A DNA stretch of 64,000 nt from Pempheris klunzingeri (taxonomy: Eukaryota > Chordata > Actinopteri > Acropomatiformes > Pempheridae). The notes under the pieces are model-generated. The model was not told the origin of the DNA and made no database searches. It worked only from the letters and a program-made list of their open reading frames with translations. The stretch is taken from contig NC_092030.1 of NCBI RefSeq assembly GCF_042242105.1, forward strand, positions 1,149,501 to 1,213,500. The letters are read 5' to 3'. Numbering within the stretch: position 1 is the stretch's first letter; every line of letters starts with the position of its first letter. This document shows, piece by piece, positions 17,836 through 31,400 of this stretch. Made by a program: the position numbers and the translations under genes.

Positions 17836-20800
17836 GTGACTCATGTTTACACCTCTTGGCTCATTTATGATAAAACAGTGTGAACTCTCAACAGACTAGA
17901 TGAGACATACAACAGTATGTCCTCTTCTGGTGTGATTTGGAGCAAAGAAAACAAACTGCACAAAGGTGTGATCAAATCCTTAAAAACCACTTAAAAGACT
18001 GAGAAGAATGTAAATAGAATAACTTACCACACTAGCTGTCACAGTCTAATACACAGTCTAATGATTGTTGGATGTGAATTTACCAATTAGATATTATAAT
18101 AGGTATGATAGGTGTGTGCTCAAATCTACATTCAAGTGATTTAAATTGAAAAAACTTTATTTGTCCCCAGGGGGCAATTAAAAGGCACATAGAGCAGGCA
18201 GTGCAACAAACACATGTCATTGAAGGAAACACTTGAATCAGCTATTATCCGAGTAGACATTTCAGCTGTAGCTTGTGGGAAACGTGAACTAAAAACAAAA
18301 GGGCTGCGCTCAGTGTCTGGTTACAATATTTTTCAAACTACGTGAGATTGAAGCCACCAGAGGGCAACGGAGCAGTTTCCCTCTGTTGGCTGAGTCACAG
18401 GGTCAGGCCAGTCTTTCATTTGACTTTTGACAGTATTTACACAACGCTGATCATGTTTGCACTGTGATTGCACTGATCTGCCTGTAAAACATGCAATCTC
18501 ATTAGATTAACCCTCACCCGAATTAAAGGTCAGGTTGAACTGCCTCTTTTATTTGAGCCAGCTTGAGTATACTTTGATTCCCACCTCATCTAGCTTAAAT
18601 ACAGCAGCCACTGGAAGCCCTTTACTTTCCTGTGTCCAGTCATATGTTGGATATCTGATGACTCATTTTGTTAAGACATAACTCAAATCACAGATGGGAT
18701 AGTAGCTAGTACAACAGTGACACATGACTTTGCTTTCTCAGAGAGATCAGAAAGTTGTCTTGGTCTTTCACCTTGTCCCTAGCCTCTGTTTTTATAAATG
18801 TATTTAGTCATTGCACAGGCAAAATGAAATGGATGATGCACTGAACATGAAGGCCTCATTTCTTTACATTTACCTATTAAAGGGGAGGTTTTCTTGCCGT
18901 TGTGTCCTAGTTGTTGGGGACGAGATTTGGCTTCAAATTCACATCAGTGTAACGTCGGTTTCTGGATCCAAAGGGTCATTTTGTGGCTTCTGGTCACTCA
19001 GTAATAGTTTATTAAATCAGGAAGCACCATCCACCTGCAGATCTATGCCTTTGTAAAAAAGTCTTTCTTGGTTCTGGTAGTCCTGCCTTTCCATAGAAAA
19101 GATCAAATTCAAAAAAGGATTTTGGTAAGAAGAGTGGCAAGTATTGGAAAAGATAACGGTAGGAAACTGTTTTTTATAAAGGTCTGATTATTGTCAGCCA
19201 ATATTTCAACCCTTAATAGTTGAAGTAGCTCCCAGATATATTAAAGGGGAAGTCCTTGTCAGGGATCTGATGTTCACTCTTTTATTCATTTTATGCCCTA
19301 ATAAAAGTTCCAAAATCTGCGTAGCAGTTTAATTGTCTGGGTGGGTGGTAGATATCAGGTCAGACATGAACATAAAAGAATAAGGAAGGATACGTTATAT
19401 CAAAGCATTCCTCGACTTAAACTGGCAGATTTAAGTGTGGCCAATGCAAATTCTTCTGCCTGCAACTTTTTATATTGTTGAATGTCAAGGGTCACACCAG
19501 TGTGAGGAAATGGGTTCCAGTGAGTGAAATGATGCAAGTCTGCATGTCCTCAAAATACATTCATCTGCTGCAACTGCTTGAGGTTGAGGAAGTGTGGAGG
19601 AGTTCACACATTTCACGCTGTCAGTGAGGTTTCGGTGCATCGCGGCCAAGTCACATTATGGTCTGAGCGTGTGTCATAACAAACACGACTTTTTACCTAC
19701 TTTAACATGCACACGCTGGCGTGAGTGGTGTTAAATAAACATCTGGACATTCCCTGATTCAGCCTGCCGCTCTCTGTAAAGCTGCACGGATAGTTATACA
19801 CCCTCTGAGTGCTCTCGTGTCACTTATATCCCACTTCTGTAGCAGCCTGTGCAGGAAAAGCTGGGAGATCTCTAATTTTAAACAAATACTGTGAGTTAAA
19901 AGCTGACTATCTCTTTAAATTCTCTCTCAGTACAGTGGAAAGTCAGGATGATAATGACCTCTTAGTGAATGGAGGTGGCGTTTCCCCTCTGACACAATGG
20001 CAGTCTTTCACATCACTTACGCACACGCACACACAATTACAATCTCTGTCTGTCATGCAGACACATACACACACACACACACTCTCACTGTTAACTGTCA
20101 AATACAAGCACATGCTATCATCCGCTCTTTCCCCCCTTCTGCACTCTCACGTACACACACACACACTTTCACAAAGAGAGTACACTTTAACAGTGAGTTG
20201 CTGTTGTGTGCTGTTATTCTGAGGGGGAGGAGACGGGTGGGCAGGCAGTAGAATGAGAGAGGAGACGAGGAGAGATGCCCTGCAGTACCCTCCAAACACA
20301 ACTGTCCCTTTGTCTCTTACCTCTGTCTGTCTGTCTGTCCGTCGGACAACTTAAAGGTCATTGTCACAACTCTTAAGAAATATTTTTTTTCCCCCTAATT
20401 GGTGTTCACAAGTTTAGAGTCATTTATGTAGTCTCTGACTTTCCCTGAGCATGTGTTCAGTGACTGATGGAATGATGACTGTGTTTGTCTTTCCAATATA
20501 ACGTGAAAAAGCAAATGCAAACAGATTTTGGGAACGAGACAGGAAAAAGTATAGTTTTGAAAGGAAACCTTGTGCTCCAGGGTGATGGTCGATCCAGCGG
20601 CACAAAGACTGTTGACAAACCAAGTGAAAAGACTGAGCCTCTCCGATGCTTCAGGCCTTCAGACACCCTTATTCCAACAGCCCTGCACGTACACACCTTT
20701 ACAAACAAATATAATGTGCATGTAGGAGAAAGAGCTGCAGCACTTCAGGACTGAGCTCTTGTTTATTATCCCCAAGGCTGGTGAGAAGACCAGGTTAAGA

Positions 20801-21485
20801 TATTTATATACGAGGGAGGAAATAAACAGACTTTTTTCCTGTTGATGTATCTCGTGTGTTTGTCTGCAGGTCAAACAGAGTCATAACTGATCTAATACTG
20901 ACGTGAGATACAATCATTTCCAGCCCCGGCAGCATCCGACCAGCACAGCACATTAGCATCCTATAGCAACAAATGCTGCAGCTTTGTGAGCCCCGTCCAT
21001 AGGAAAACACAGGCCAAGCCAGCGGGTCTCTGTGTCAGGCTCAGCCCGGCACGGCTCAGCATGGCTTGGCTCTGCATGCTGTAAGAGGCAGAGGTCCAGC
21101 TGACGGGGCTGAATTGTCAGATATGTTAGGTGTCGTGTAGGAAGCACGGTTCATTCATGAGGCCAAGGATGATTTTAAACTTCAGGCTGCAGTCAGAGTG
21201 TGTGTGTGTGTGTGGAGCACAGATGGTGAGACGTCTGCTTTGTTTTTCAGCAGCGGCCGTATCAAACCCTTTTGAGCCGTATGTTTAAAGCGATTCGTCT
21301 GAATGGTGCTGTGATCGTGGTCTGTTCAGTGTTTTGAGGACTGTTTGAAAAGTAGACCGGAGGGAGTTGACCCTGTAATCTGCCAGAGGGGCCTTACCCC
21401 CACTTTGCTCTGTGTTGCAGCTGCTCTGAGGGGGACCACCACGAGAGATCTCTACGGCCACTTTGGTCTGGAGCTCCATGACTGA
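15890..21485 (+). CDS. swi5: DNA repair protein SWI5 homolog
   Basis: Five exons (15890-15987, 16825-16873, 16978-17081, 17333-17427, 21421-21485) join in frame with GT/AG sites to give 136 residues. The N-terminal third is a poorly conserved Ser/Thr-rich tail. A charged helical segment (about residues 61-95, [20 protein letters not shown]) is the coiled coil. The conserved C-terminal core includes [20 protein letters not shown] and [11 protein letters not shown], and the protein ends [11 protein letters not shown], close to human LYPEFGLDMND. Swi5 pairs with Sfr1 in the nucleus and helps RAD51 filaments form and persist during homologous recombination. The length is ordinary for the short form. 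Intron 4 (about 4 kb) is the largest. The gene appears intact. The start is the first ATG giving this frame; vertebrate N-termini vary, so it is less certain than the C-terminal exons. Confidence 0.93.
17428..21420 (+). other. swi5 intron 4, repeats only
   Basis: This 4-kb intron contains a TCTG tetranucleotide run at about 17807-17836 and CA-rich patches around 20024-20165. A fragment at about 18150-18185 (ctttatttgtccccaggggg) resembles the fish repeat motif 'tttattgatcccc', which recurs near 48676. No nested gene was recognised. Confidence 0.6.
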
Positions 21486-21616
21486 AGAAAAACAAGGACT
21501 GCAAAAAATACAGCGGTGAGAGTGACTCCTCAGACCGGGAGGAGGATGGCCCTCTGTACGATGCTGCTCTCAGCTCTTTGCAGAGGGAGATGAAATTACC
21601 AAGATGTTTAAAATAA
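21482..21616 (+). other. Open frame after the swi5 stop, protein-like but unassigned
   Basis: In a frame different from swi5, 44 sense codons run from 21482 to TAA at 21614-21616. They read as an acidic, Ser/Asp-rich segment (SGESDSSDREEDGPLYDAAL). There is no initiating ATG near its beginning. It most likely lies in the swi5 3' UTR. The composition looks more protein-like than typical UTR, but I recognise no family. Confidence 0.25.
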
Positions 21617-21845
21617 GCCGGCTACTCGGACCATTAACTGAAGGCTGCGACAGAAAACAGACGCTTATACGGCATTATATTCTTGGCTTTGCAAAGAATA
21701 TAAATGCTTTAGAGACTCCTTTGACAGGACCTGTTTTGTTTTTGACGTTTGAGCTTAAATCGAATTTGGAACCAGTACACATGCTGGCAGTTATTATTTC
21801 TGACTTTGAGAAGAGGGAATGCTGGAGTGTCCACTTAAAGTGTCA

Positions 21846-21851
21846 AATAAA
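21846..21851 (+). terminator. swi5: Candidate polyadenylation signal for swi5
   Basis: AATAAA about 360 bases after the swi5 stop is the first canonical signal downstream. Use is not demonstrated. Confidence 0.45.
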
Positions 21852-22104
21852 ACATTCAAAATGCTTGTATGCACTCAGAGCACAGCGTGGAAACTCACAA
21901 GAGTTCAATCGTAGCTACAGTATTTCGTTTGGTGAAACCGTGGAGCTGAAGTGTGTCAGACGGTATCAGCACCCTCCACTTATTGAAGTAAACGCATGCA
22001 TTTATCTGAGTGAAAGTGGAACTGTTAAAAAGTGTCCCACCCACCAGAAATATTATCAAACTCATGTACAGCTTCCTGTCTGTCTCCACGGGATCGTCTG
22101 AGAG

Positions 22105-23080
22105 TTTAGCTTCACAGAAAGGGTTGGATTCCTGCTTCCTTTATTAAGAAAACGTCCCCAGTGCAGGTCTCTTTGCCGGAAATGTTCAGCACACTTTAGT
22201 CACTGGGCAGAAAACAGAGCAGAGGCTTAATACACTGGGTGTGCCCTTATCTGTCTGAGAGGCACTGATAGTGTGTCTTCTTGGACTGATAGCGGCAGAG
22301 GACTTCTGAAGATGCTCCATCTATTTGACTGTGTGGAAAATAATGAGTGTATGAGTGTGTGTGTGCTCTTTTATCTCTCATCCACAGGTCAAAGTTGATC
22401 CTGGTTTCTTATCTGTACATCTCCTATCGTTCGGTTTACAATCTCACACACCGGGGTCAGCGTGGTGCGTACAGCACGGCCCGTCCACGGCCCAGAGGAT
22501 AGACACCGATCAAGGGGCTCACTTGCTAAACTGTGACTTTTATCCCAGTGGTCTTAGCAGATGCAGTCAGCTGTGTGAAAATGGGTTAAATGTGACATAT
22601 TTTGCCAGAGTTAACAAATGAGCGTGTCTTCATCAGAGCTCTCTAATTCCACTGGGAAATAACCTTTAGTTAACCTGCAGCAGTGTGTTATAGTACTGAT
22701 TATGCAACGAGCTTCCTGACATGACGCACTGCTGTGATGATCAGTGTGTGAAGTGTCAGTCGACTTGTGTCACTCTCTTCTTGACATAAAGTCACTTTCG
22801 TTTAAAATAAAAAAAAAAGTCCCCAGGATGTGGTTGTTGAACAGCCACAGAGGGTTGGTACATCATCCTGCACACTAACCGCCACCTGACCCTGGAGCCC
22901 ACATATTATTTCAGTATATGTGAACCACATGTACAGCACTTTCACATGTGCAAAGCTACTGCAGGTTATTAGTTGAACAGATGCCAGTTTCCTCCTCCAG
23001 CTCACAGCTGATGTAGCGTTTGGTTGCGGTGAAAACCTGCAGGCTGGAGGCTAACGGCGTTTGGTTTTCATTGGCCCACG
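22105..23080. other. Spacer between swi5 and slc27a4, nothing recognised
   Basis: About 1 kb without coding resemblance or clear repeats. A further AATAAA-like stretch in an A-rich run lies near 22805. Confidence 0.5.
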
Positions 23081-24260
23081 GTGGCACATGATGATGGTAG
23101 AGTCCGGCTTCTGTCTGGCACCCTGCTCTCCCTCATAGCTCGCTCCTCCGCGGGTCCTCTCCCCGCAGTGAGGCGCGCTCTCCGGGCAGAGGCACGGCGC
23201 GCTCCGGCCACACGGTCCGGCATCGGGGCCTCGTCTCTGCCGGGTGGAAACTCGCTGTGTGTCGGCAAGCAGGCAGGGCCGCACCGCATTTCCTCCTCAC
23301 CAGTGCCGCAAACCCCGCCCCTGCCGGATGGGAGGTTTAAAAATCCTCCGTCCCGGATTGGCGCAGACGCCCGTCCGTCAGCGCTTATTCGTGATACACT
23401 GACGGGACGCTGACGGCGATGGGCGGGCGCAGCTAAGAAAATTATAAGGTCATTTGAATTACGCTTGCTAGCGAGCTTATCGGCTACAATGAGCCCAGAA
23501 ATGATATCAGTGAGTGTGACAATGAACGGATGATGATCGCGGGGGCAAAGTCGACGCGCACAGCCAGGCGAATTTAGTGCGGACGCGCCGGAGGAGAGGA
23601 GCAGCAGCCCGCTGCGCCGCCGTATTAACAACAGGAGGGGATCCCGGTGCGTGTGTCCGAGTCTCTGTGCGTTTCTGTGAAGCCTCTGTCAAGCCAGGCG
23701 AGGAGCGGAGGGGGCGACCAGGCTGGCCCATAAGCCGATCAAGGCGGAATTGGACACGACGAGTTTCACGTCTGGGATTTCTGCGCATCTACATGCTGTA
23801 ACGGCGCGAGCCAGGTGAAAGGTATGTGAGCCAACAAAAAAAAAAAAAAAAAAAAAACGGTCATCAGCAGCCACAGCCCGAGCTGACCGTGCGTCCACCT
23901 CCACGGAAGGGTCCGGCTCACACGACTCCATTGTCCTCTGTCAACCTTGTGGGCGATCGACCCACTGACGGGACTGGAGAGGCGGCTCCACGCGTTAATA
24001 TGAGGCGGCTGCTCTCGGTCCACTACGGGTGATTTGTGTGAACGTGGAGGCACAATGAGCATGCCCCTTCCTCCTAAAACAGGCTGCTGCTGCTGCTGCT
24101 GCTGTCACACTGTCCATCCGCTTCCTTGCTAAGCCGATGCGCGCAATACGCTGCGCATCCTGCCTCCCCGGCGCGCCTGTCACCATGATTCCCCACATCA
24201 GGTCAGCCCGGTAAACGTGCTCCAGCCGGGCTTCGGTCTGGAGGCCCAGCCTGCGCACAT
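23081..24260 (+). promoter_or_regulatory. slc27a4: CpG-rich block, probable slc27a4 promoter and 5' non-coding exon
   Basis: CpG and G+C density rises sharply here against the AT-rich surroundings (for example near 23140-23240, 23390-23430 and 23570-23720). A good donor-like gtatgtgag lies at 23822. The first slc27a4 coding exon begins just after an acceptor (25233), so a spliced non-coding exon must lie upstream, and this block is the natural candidate. Open frames on both strands here are a by-product of GC richness. A poly-A run sits near 23836-23857 and GCT/CAG runs near 24083-24102 and 24365-24388. Confidence 0.55.
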
Positions 24261-25234
24261 GGCCCAGTGGTGAGGCGTAGTCTAACCGGCCGTGGGCTGA
24301 GCCTCTCTATCATTTCCCCATCCACTACCGCAGTGTGATGCTACGCGCCTTTTAAATTTCCGGGTGCAGCAGCAGCAGCAGCAGCAGCGAATGGTGAAGC
24401 TTTTCTTTTTTTCTGACTGTGAGGTGGCTTCTGCCCTCTCAGAGCTGTGCCTCTGCCCTGACGTGTGATAAATCCTCTCCTGTCGACATTCACAGTCATG
24501 TAATCGTCCACAACAAGCCGCGTTTGACCACAGTGCGTCTTTGAAGCAGCAGCAGACTTGTTGAGCTGCTGCGACCATCACAGCCACATGCAGTAAACAT
24601 CTACTCAGCATCTTGGCTGCAGGAAAAGAGGCTGCACTGTCATAAAGCAGAAATCTCCCAGCTGATCCATGATGATAGATAGAAATAACACCCCTGCAGT
24701 GTTTTTCTTGCAGGCTAATGAATAGATAATAAGCAGTCCTGTAAACTTATCCCTCACCGCTTTAGGATCATCTTCCTGGTGGCACTCAACACCAATGTCA
24801 ACACAGGCTGTCCTCTGCTGTTCTCAGCTGTCACCATACACAGTCTGCTTTCAGTTGGGTTTCTCCCAAGGCCTCAGCGCCGCCGGCTTCATTCACCCGC
24901 CAGGCAAAAGAAAACTCAAGGATTTTTCATCAATTCTGCCCATGTGACAAACTATAGGGCACTCCAATGTGTGCATGTGTGACCAAAGTGTTTGTGTGTT
25001 AGATGCTAATGATCATTACAGTATCATATGTGTAACCTCTTCCTCCTCTATTACAGACACTCAGCCAGAGCTCAGTCAGTGGAATGAAATGTGTAAACAC
25101 AAGCAAAAGAAGATAAAAGTCTAAAGTGGTTGGCTTGAGATGGGTTTTTTTGCTCTCTCTAACCACATGTAACCTCCCTCCTACATGTTTGGTCTGAAAT
25201 GTTTGTGTGTTGTGTGTGTTTGCATTCTTTTAGG

Positions 25235-25410
25235 ATGATGCGTCTAGCGTGTTGCACGGCCCTGCTGTTTGTGCTGAGGCTGCTGGTGGGCCTGCCTTGG
25301 TACCAGGTTGTCCCAGCCATCCTGATCTTCTACCTGGGAAGCGGAGGATGGAGCTTCCTGCAGATTTTTGCCAAAACAGTTAGCAGAGACTTGCAGTAAG
25401 TCAAGGGATC

Positions 25411-25442
<32 letters not shown>

Positions 25443-28400
25443 ATGATTCCAGTCTTAATGAAACCTAGCAAACCCACAGAACTTGAATATTCATGTTCCT
25501 CCGAGCAAAACTAGTGCTTCTGAATAGTTTATTTTTCTTCCTTTCCTCTCTTTTTTGTTGCTGTACTGTCTGCTGTCAAAGGGAGCTACAGGACTGTATT
25601 CTCACAGTGACACATCTTCTTTTTGTTTTGGCTCTACATCCTGGAACATTGGACCTGAAGTGAAACAATGACTGCGCGGGTGAAGTGCTGACTTTCAGCT
25701 TTAATCACAGCGTGTTAACATCCAGATTGGGTGAACAGTGTTGGGACAGGAGCCCAATCATGGTCTCAATGTACTGCTAAAAATTGGGGCAGTCACAGCC
25801 CTTCTGCTGTATGAAAGGGTCATAATTCCCACGATATCCGTTCAACGTGAATGGGAGAGGAGCTAAAAGTCCCTCTGTCCAATCCAAAGCCCTGGATACA
25901 CAGCCAAAGCAATATTAAATGTGTCACTGTCCCAACAATAACAGGCACCTCAACAATCAAAGGTCCTTAGAAGTCAGATAAAACAAGATGTTGGACATCC
26001 AGTAATACATCTGAGCACATTGGAGTTTCTAATCAGTGGGCATGAAGCCACATGTCACTGAGAATCACAATAGAAGGATCATAAATGTTTGCTCAGATCA
26101 GTGGAGAGAGCAGGTCTGTTGATCGCCTGTTGACAGAATGAAACGATGATATCGACTCACAGTGATGCACAGAAATGTTGTCTGGGTTAATTATTAAAGC
26201 AACTACGACCAGAGTAAATAACATTAAAATCAGAGTTTCATTACTGTAGAAAGCCTTCTGTTGTAACACCACATCAGTTTGATTATTCACCCTTTGGTTT
26301 TGCTTGTTCCTTTGAAAGCAGCCCTTTAAAGTCCTGAAGCCCCCCCCCCCCCCCCCCCCCCCTGGATTTCAATGCAAAAAAGGCTGATGTTCCTGTCATG
26401 CTTGTTTTAAAACCTGAAATATTTCAGACAGAACAATAGAGGGGGAGGGGGAGGAGCAGGTCTGTTAACCGTCTCACCTAAAGCCAATATTTACAGTAGG
26501 GTGGGGGGGGTTACCATGGTAATTGGTTTGTGGTTAACTTCCTTTTTTATCCTCAATAGTTCCACTAATAGCAAACCAGAAAGTTGCACGATGGGTTTTT
26601 ATGACTCCTCCAAAAGTGACCCGGCCAGCAGCGATGAGCGCTCGTCTTCAACCCCTCATGGACAAAAGTGTTTCCTATTGGTTAGAGAGACAAAGACAAC
26701 AGTTTAATGTTAAAGACATACCTTTGCCTCCTCTACCGAGCTGGGATCACCTGCTCCATAACTGCAGGCCTGACTCTGTTATTTGTCTCCGTTTTGAGTC
26801 TCAAGGTTAAATATCCATATCTGACCCTGTCAAAGCAGTAAACTCAAAGTCCTATTGTGTAACGTCTGCGACAGGGTGCAGGTATTTACCCCACGAGAAG
26901 CACTACGGCTCACATCTTAATGCCTCTTATGAACTAAACCAGCCTTTAATGTGCACATTTGTGTGCCTGCGGACTCCAGTGACTGTCGCTGGGCGGTTTA
27001 GTGGGCGTGAAGCATCTGTGTTTGCTAGCATTGGTTGTAAATTGAGGTTTTTTTTTCTTAATGGTGCCGTTTGTTGCCACTGTGAAGCTCTCAAGAAACC
27101 AGCATTTCAAATTGTAGAATATCAGATTTATTATGGATCACTCAGCTAACAGCAGGCCAGCTTCATAAGAGGGTATCTTAACAAAAGAAATGACACAGGA
27201 TGGAGTCCGTGTAGCTCCGCTGTTGCAGCAGAATGAGCTCCAAACGTCTGCTCCATCAAGAAACTAACTCCTTGTGTGGCAATAAAGATATTATCACCAC
27301 CACAATCTGATCCGTCATGTCAATCAGCCAGATTAGATTGTTACTATCATTGCTGAGGACAATATCACTATCTGTATCTTTGCGCCATGAATCTAAATTA
27401 TCAAGTGAGATCCCTTCACTTAGGCAGACTTTGCCCCCTGGAGCCGCCCAGCCATCTGTGGCCGGGTTTAAGTGGTGAACTTAAGATGTGGATGAGCTTC
27501 AACGTGTTTTTGCTTCTAACATCAAATTACTATGAATGACAGAACGAGTGTTTCTCTGTATTTTAGCCCCTTAGCTACAAGTTAGGAACGCTGCATATCA
27601 CTGCTGACCATCACCCAAAGAATATCCAAGGTTTTTAGTTTGATTTCTCCCCAGTCAGTCCATACATGTCACCATGAGCATTCAGTTAGCTTGATATTTC
27701 TGTAAAAGTCGTGTTAATGTTGCTGACATGTGCCAAACGGACACCTTTTAGCTCAAGAACAATAAGAAAATCAGTGTGAAAGCTGCTGTTGCTTGGGATG
27801 GCTGGCAGTACTGAAAGTTAATGGGCTAAAACAACACAAAACCAATGACACGGTCTCCTGGTGAAGTGGATCAGGTTTTACGTCAAAGAGCTCGTGGTGC
27901 TCCTTACAGGAAGAGTTACTTTAACACTCTGTTACTCCCTTAACAACGTTTTGTCTTCCTCCTCCAGTGCGGCAGGCGTGTTATTGCGGGTAAAGATGAA
28001 CGTCCGGCGCCACCTCAGAGAGAAGAACACTATTCCCAAGATCTTTGCTGAGACGGTGCGCCGCTACGGGGACAAAACGGCGCTGATCTTCGAGGGGACC
28101 GGGGAGAGGTGGACCTTCAGACAGCTGGACGAGTTCTCCAACAGAGTGGCTAACCTGCTGCTGGAGCGCGGCTTCAGGGTGGGTCTGCAAAACAAAAGAG
28201 TCCAGACAGAATAAGGACAGAACACATTTGTGGCAAATTGATTGTCCTTATTGGGTATAATATGGCATGATGAGGCCACTGCAAATAATTAAATCTGATC
28301 TGTAAGTGAATTCACCCTCTGGGGAATGGTGGAAAAACAATCAATAGTGTGAATCCACCCAATAAATGTTTTATTTGTGTTTTGGAAAACGAGAGAGACT

Positions 28401-31400
28401 CGCGTTAAGTCCCGTCTTTGACCGTTTCCGTCCTCAGGATGGCGACGTGGTGGCTCTCTTCATGGAGAACAGGTCCCAGTACGTGGGCCTCTGGCTGGGC
28501 ATGGCCAAGATCGGAGTGGAGGCTGCTCTTATCAACTTCAATCTGAGACTAGAGGCCTTGGTCCACTGTGTCACCATCTCCAATGCCAAGGCTGTGGTGT
28601 TTGGCTCGGAGCTGACTGATGGTAAGAGGATGGGGGGGGTTGTTGTGCTTCCTCCTCGACGAGAGAGGTAAGTGGTGGAGTGGTGCAGGGAGGAGAAAAC
28701 AGAGGGCATAAAAGATAAATGGAGGAGGCGTCTTCAGTATCAGGCAGTGGGGCTTTAAATGGCTGAACAGGCAGAAGGGAAGGAGGAAGGAGGAGGGTGG
28801 TGCAGAAATGTCTCTGTCATTCATCTGCAGTGTTCAGGGAGTGAGTTGGTCAGAGAAGAGAACTGAGCAGTATTGTTAGTAGAGTCTCTAGTTACTCTAA
28901 TTTCAGCACATAAAACAATTAAATGTCTCTGTTTTCCTCCCACTTAATACAGCTCATATCTGTTATATTGATTAATAGCCAAACCAATTAGTTGCCAAGC
29001 AACCGTTCCATGTGCAGCTATTAGTCGTATTTGTACAACTAATTATCTGTTATAATTCCTAATCTACTAACCCGCTGTGTTTTATTCAACATGCTTGTCA
29101 GTGCTCATTAGACTAGATAGAACAATAGAACATTGCAGCAGCGTAGTAGAAGATCAAACCTAAAATTTTGATCTATTTCACCTTTGGGTCCCTGGCCAAT
29201 CTGAAAAGCCCTGATCTCACCAGCTTTAAAGGCTGAATGCGTTCTGAGCTGGACGCTGTGGGATTGATGGAGCGCTCTCTGTATTGGATCCTGGACTTCT
29301 TCATGTGCTTTATGCCTTTAAGTAATTGGAAACGCAGGCCAGAGTCGAGCCAGGAGCATTACAGCACCAAGCCAGCATGACACGAGGCTTTTAGATTAAC
29401 ACACACTGACCGTTTCTTTTGAGGGGAAAGTATGATTCTTCTGTCTGCTTCACTCCTCTTTTCTCTCCACCTGACACCCCAAGTTATTTAAACCTGCTCT
29501 GCTCTTCTCTGTCTGTACTAATCCCACTGTATTATGGTGCTTAGTGTTGCACCACCTGACGTCCTCTTGCAGTCTGGATGGACGGAGGAACGGCTCTGAC
29601 GTGCTGTGATGTGTTTCTGCCTCTTGCAGCGGTGTCTGAGGTCCACAGTTCAATGGGGAAGGCGGTGCAGATGTTTTGTTGTGGAGACATGGACCCCAAA
29701 CGAGTCCCACAAGGAACCGAGTGCCTCGAGCCCCTGCTGGCTGACGCCCCGTCTCACCTGCCGAGACATCCACAACGCTGCTTCACAGGTGAGAGCGCCA
29801 CGCCGCCCCCATAACCAACGCTCCAGATAGATCAGACAAAAAGTTCTATTAAGTGATATTTTAACTGGTTTAATAAGAACTCAACCAACGGTTCATGTCC
29901 TGATCATCAGTGATTTTAAAAACAGCTCCGCTCTGACTCTTAACGAAGCAACGCAGCACTTTCCAAAAGTCTCATTCACTGATAGTCTGGCAGCACAGAC
30001 CAGCCGACAAGTGGGGAGAAATACGACTCCCAGTCAAATCACAAACAAATCGATCAAGTCTTAGAGTTGGTACATTTTAAATGACCGATGCTATTTGGGC
30101 TTGTTGTTAGAGAGTTTTGTGTTTGATGTGTCCTTTCTTTTATATCTTATTATTTTGACTCAGACTATGATCTTTTCCTAAACTGCAACTGAACACTGAT
30201 AATAATAAACTGAAATATGTCGGTTAGCAAAGTCTACAAATAAATACATTAAATAAATGACCTATTTTGCAGGTGGTCTCTCACAGTGTCCTGAACCTAA
30301 ACCGTTAACTCACATCCTCTACGGCAATTTATTTGTCTTTTTATTTCATTCATCGCTCTTTATACTGCGTGACAAGGCGAGTGGAAAAAGCCTCTGGCTA
30401 TTTGTACCCAGGTGCAAACAGACATACACTTTCAGTGCTGATTACTTTAAATATTACTGTTTTAATGGCGTTTAATGTATTTATGGCTGCAAATAAAAAC
30501 AGAGCCAGACTGAAACTGTAATTAATTAATATTCTAGTTGAGTAAAAACCTTGTTTAATTATTCATTTGATGCTAATAAGAGAAATGAGAGAAATTATTA
30601 TGAACCAGACTTCTCTCTTTGTACTGCTGGTTACTGAGAGCTCATCGTCGGAGCTTAAACAGGTTGCTGGTGGGTCAAACGGAGAACAAATTGAATCCAC
30701 TTTGTTAATAATTAAGTCCTCTATTTTATTTGTAAAACCCACTATCTGCTCAGCACTTCTGTCAGTGGAGCCTTGGTTCAGATCAGAAAACCTGCTACAG
30801 AGTTTTTACAGTTTTTAGTGACCGACTCCTTCGTTTAGCAGTCACTCCATCCACAGAGATAATCGTTCAGCTCTTAACGACAAATCGAGTCATACCTGCT
30901 CACTCCGTCTCTGTAACACTGCATGTGATCTCTAAAAGCCTCACAGGCTGCTGCAGCAGTAAAACCTGTGACCTTTGGTCACGTTCAGTGTCTCTGCTGA
31001 TCCTGACAGATTGCGGCCTGAATGCACCACGAATTATGTGTCTTTATGACCACATGGGAAGGACTGTTTCTTATCACATTTTGAATTATATACTCCACAA
31101 ATAAAAGTACGAGCTCTTGGTTTGTCTCAGCTGGTCACAATCACCCTGTTCTGCGCCGCATTCACTCTCCTCCATGTTTGTCTGTGTTGCACTTGTGCAA
31201 ATTTCCTGCCTGCGTCCGCACCGTGTTCATACACACTGAGATAATCAGAAAGTTTGAGGAGTCTGAAGGATTTAAAAACACAAGAAGCGTAACATGAAGA
31301 TGGAATATTTAAGATTTAGTGTCATCTGAACGCAGCTTCAATGGATGACATTGGTAGAAAATAGTGCAGAATTTTAAACATTCCTTCATTTAACATGTCA

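Noticed and set aside
21604-22101. 165-codon open frame after swi5
   Set aside because: It has no recognisable domain and biased, low-complexity-free but unfamiliar sequence. One or two frames of this size are expected by chance in 64 kb, and it lies in the probable 3' UTR.
23068-23631. 187-codon frame on the - strand in the CpG block
   Set aside because: Stop codons are rare in GC-rich sequence on both strands. The translation is Arg/Ala/Pro-rich and resembles no family.
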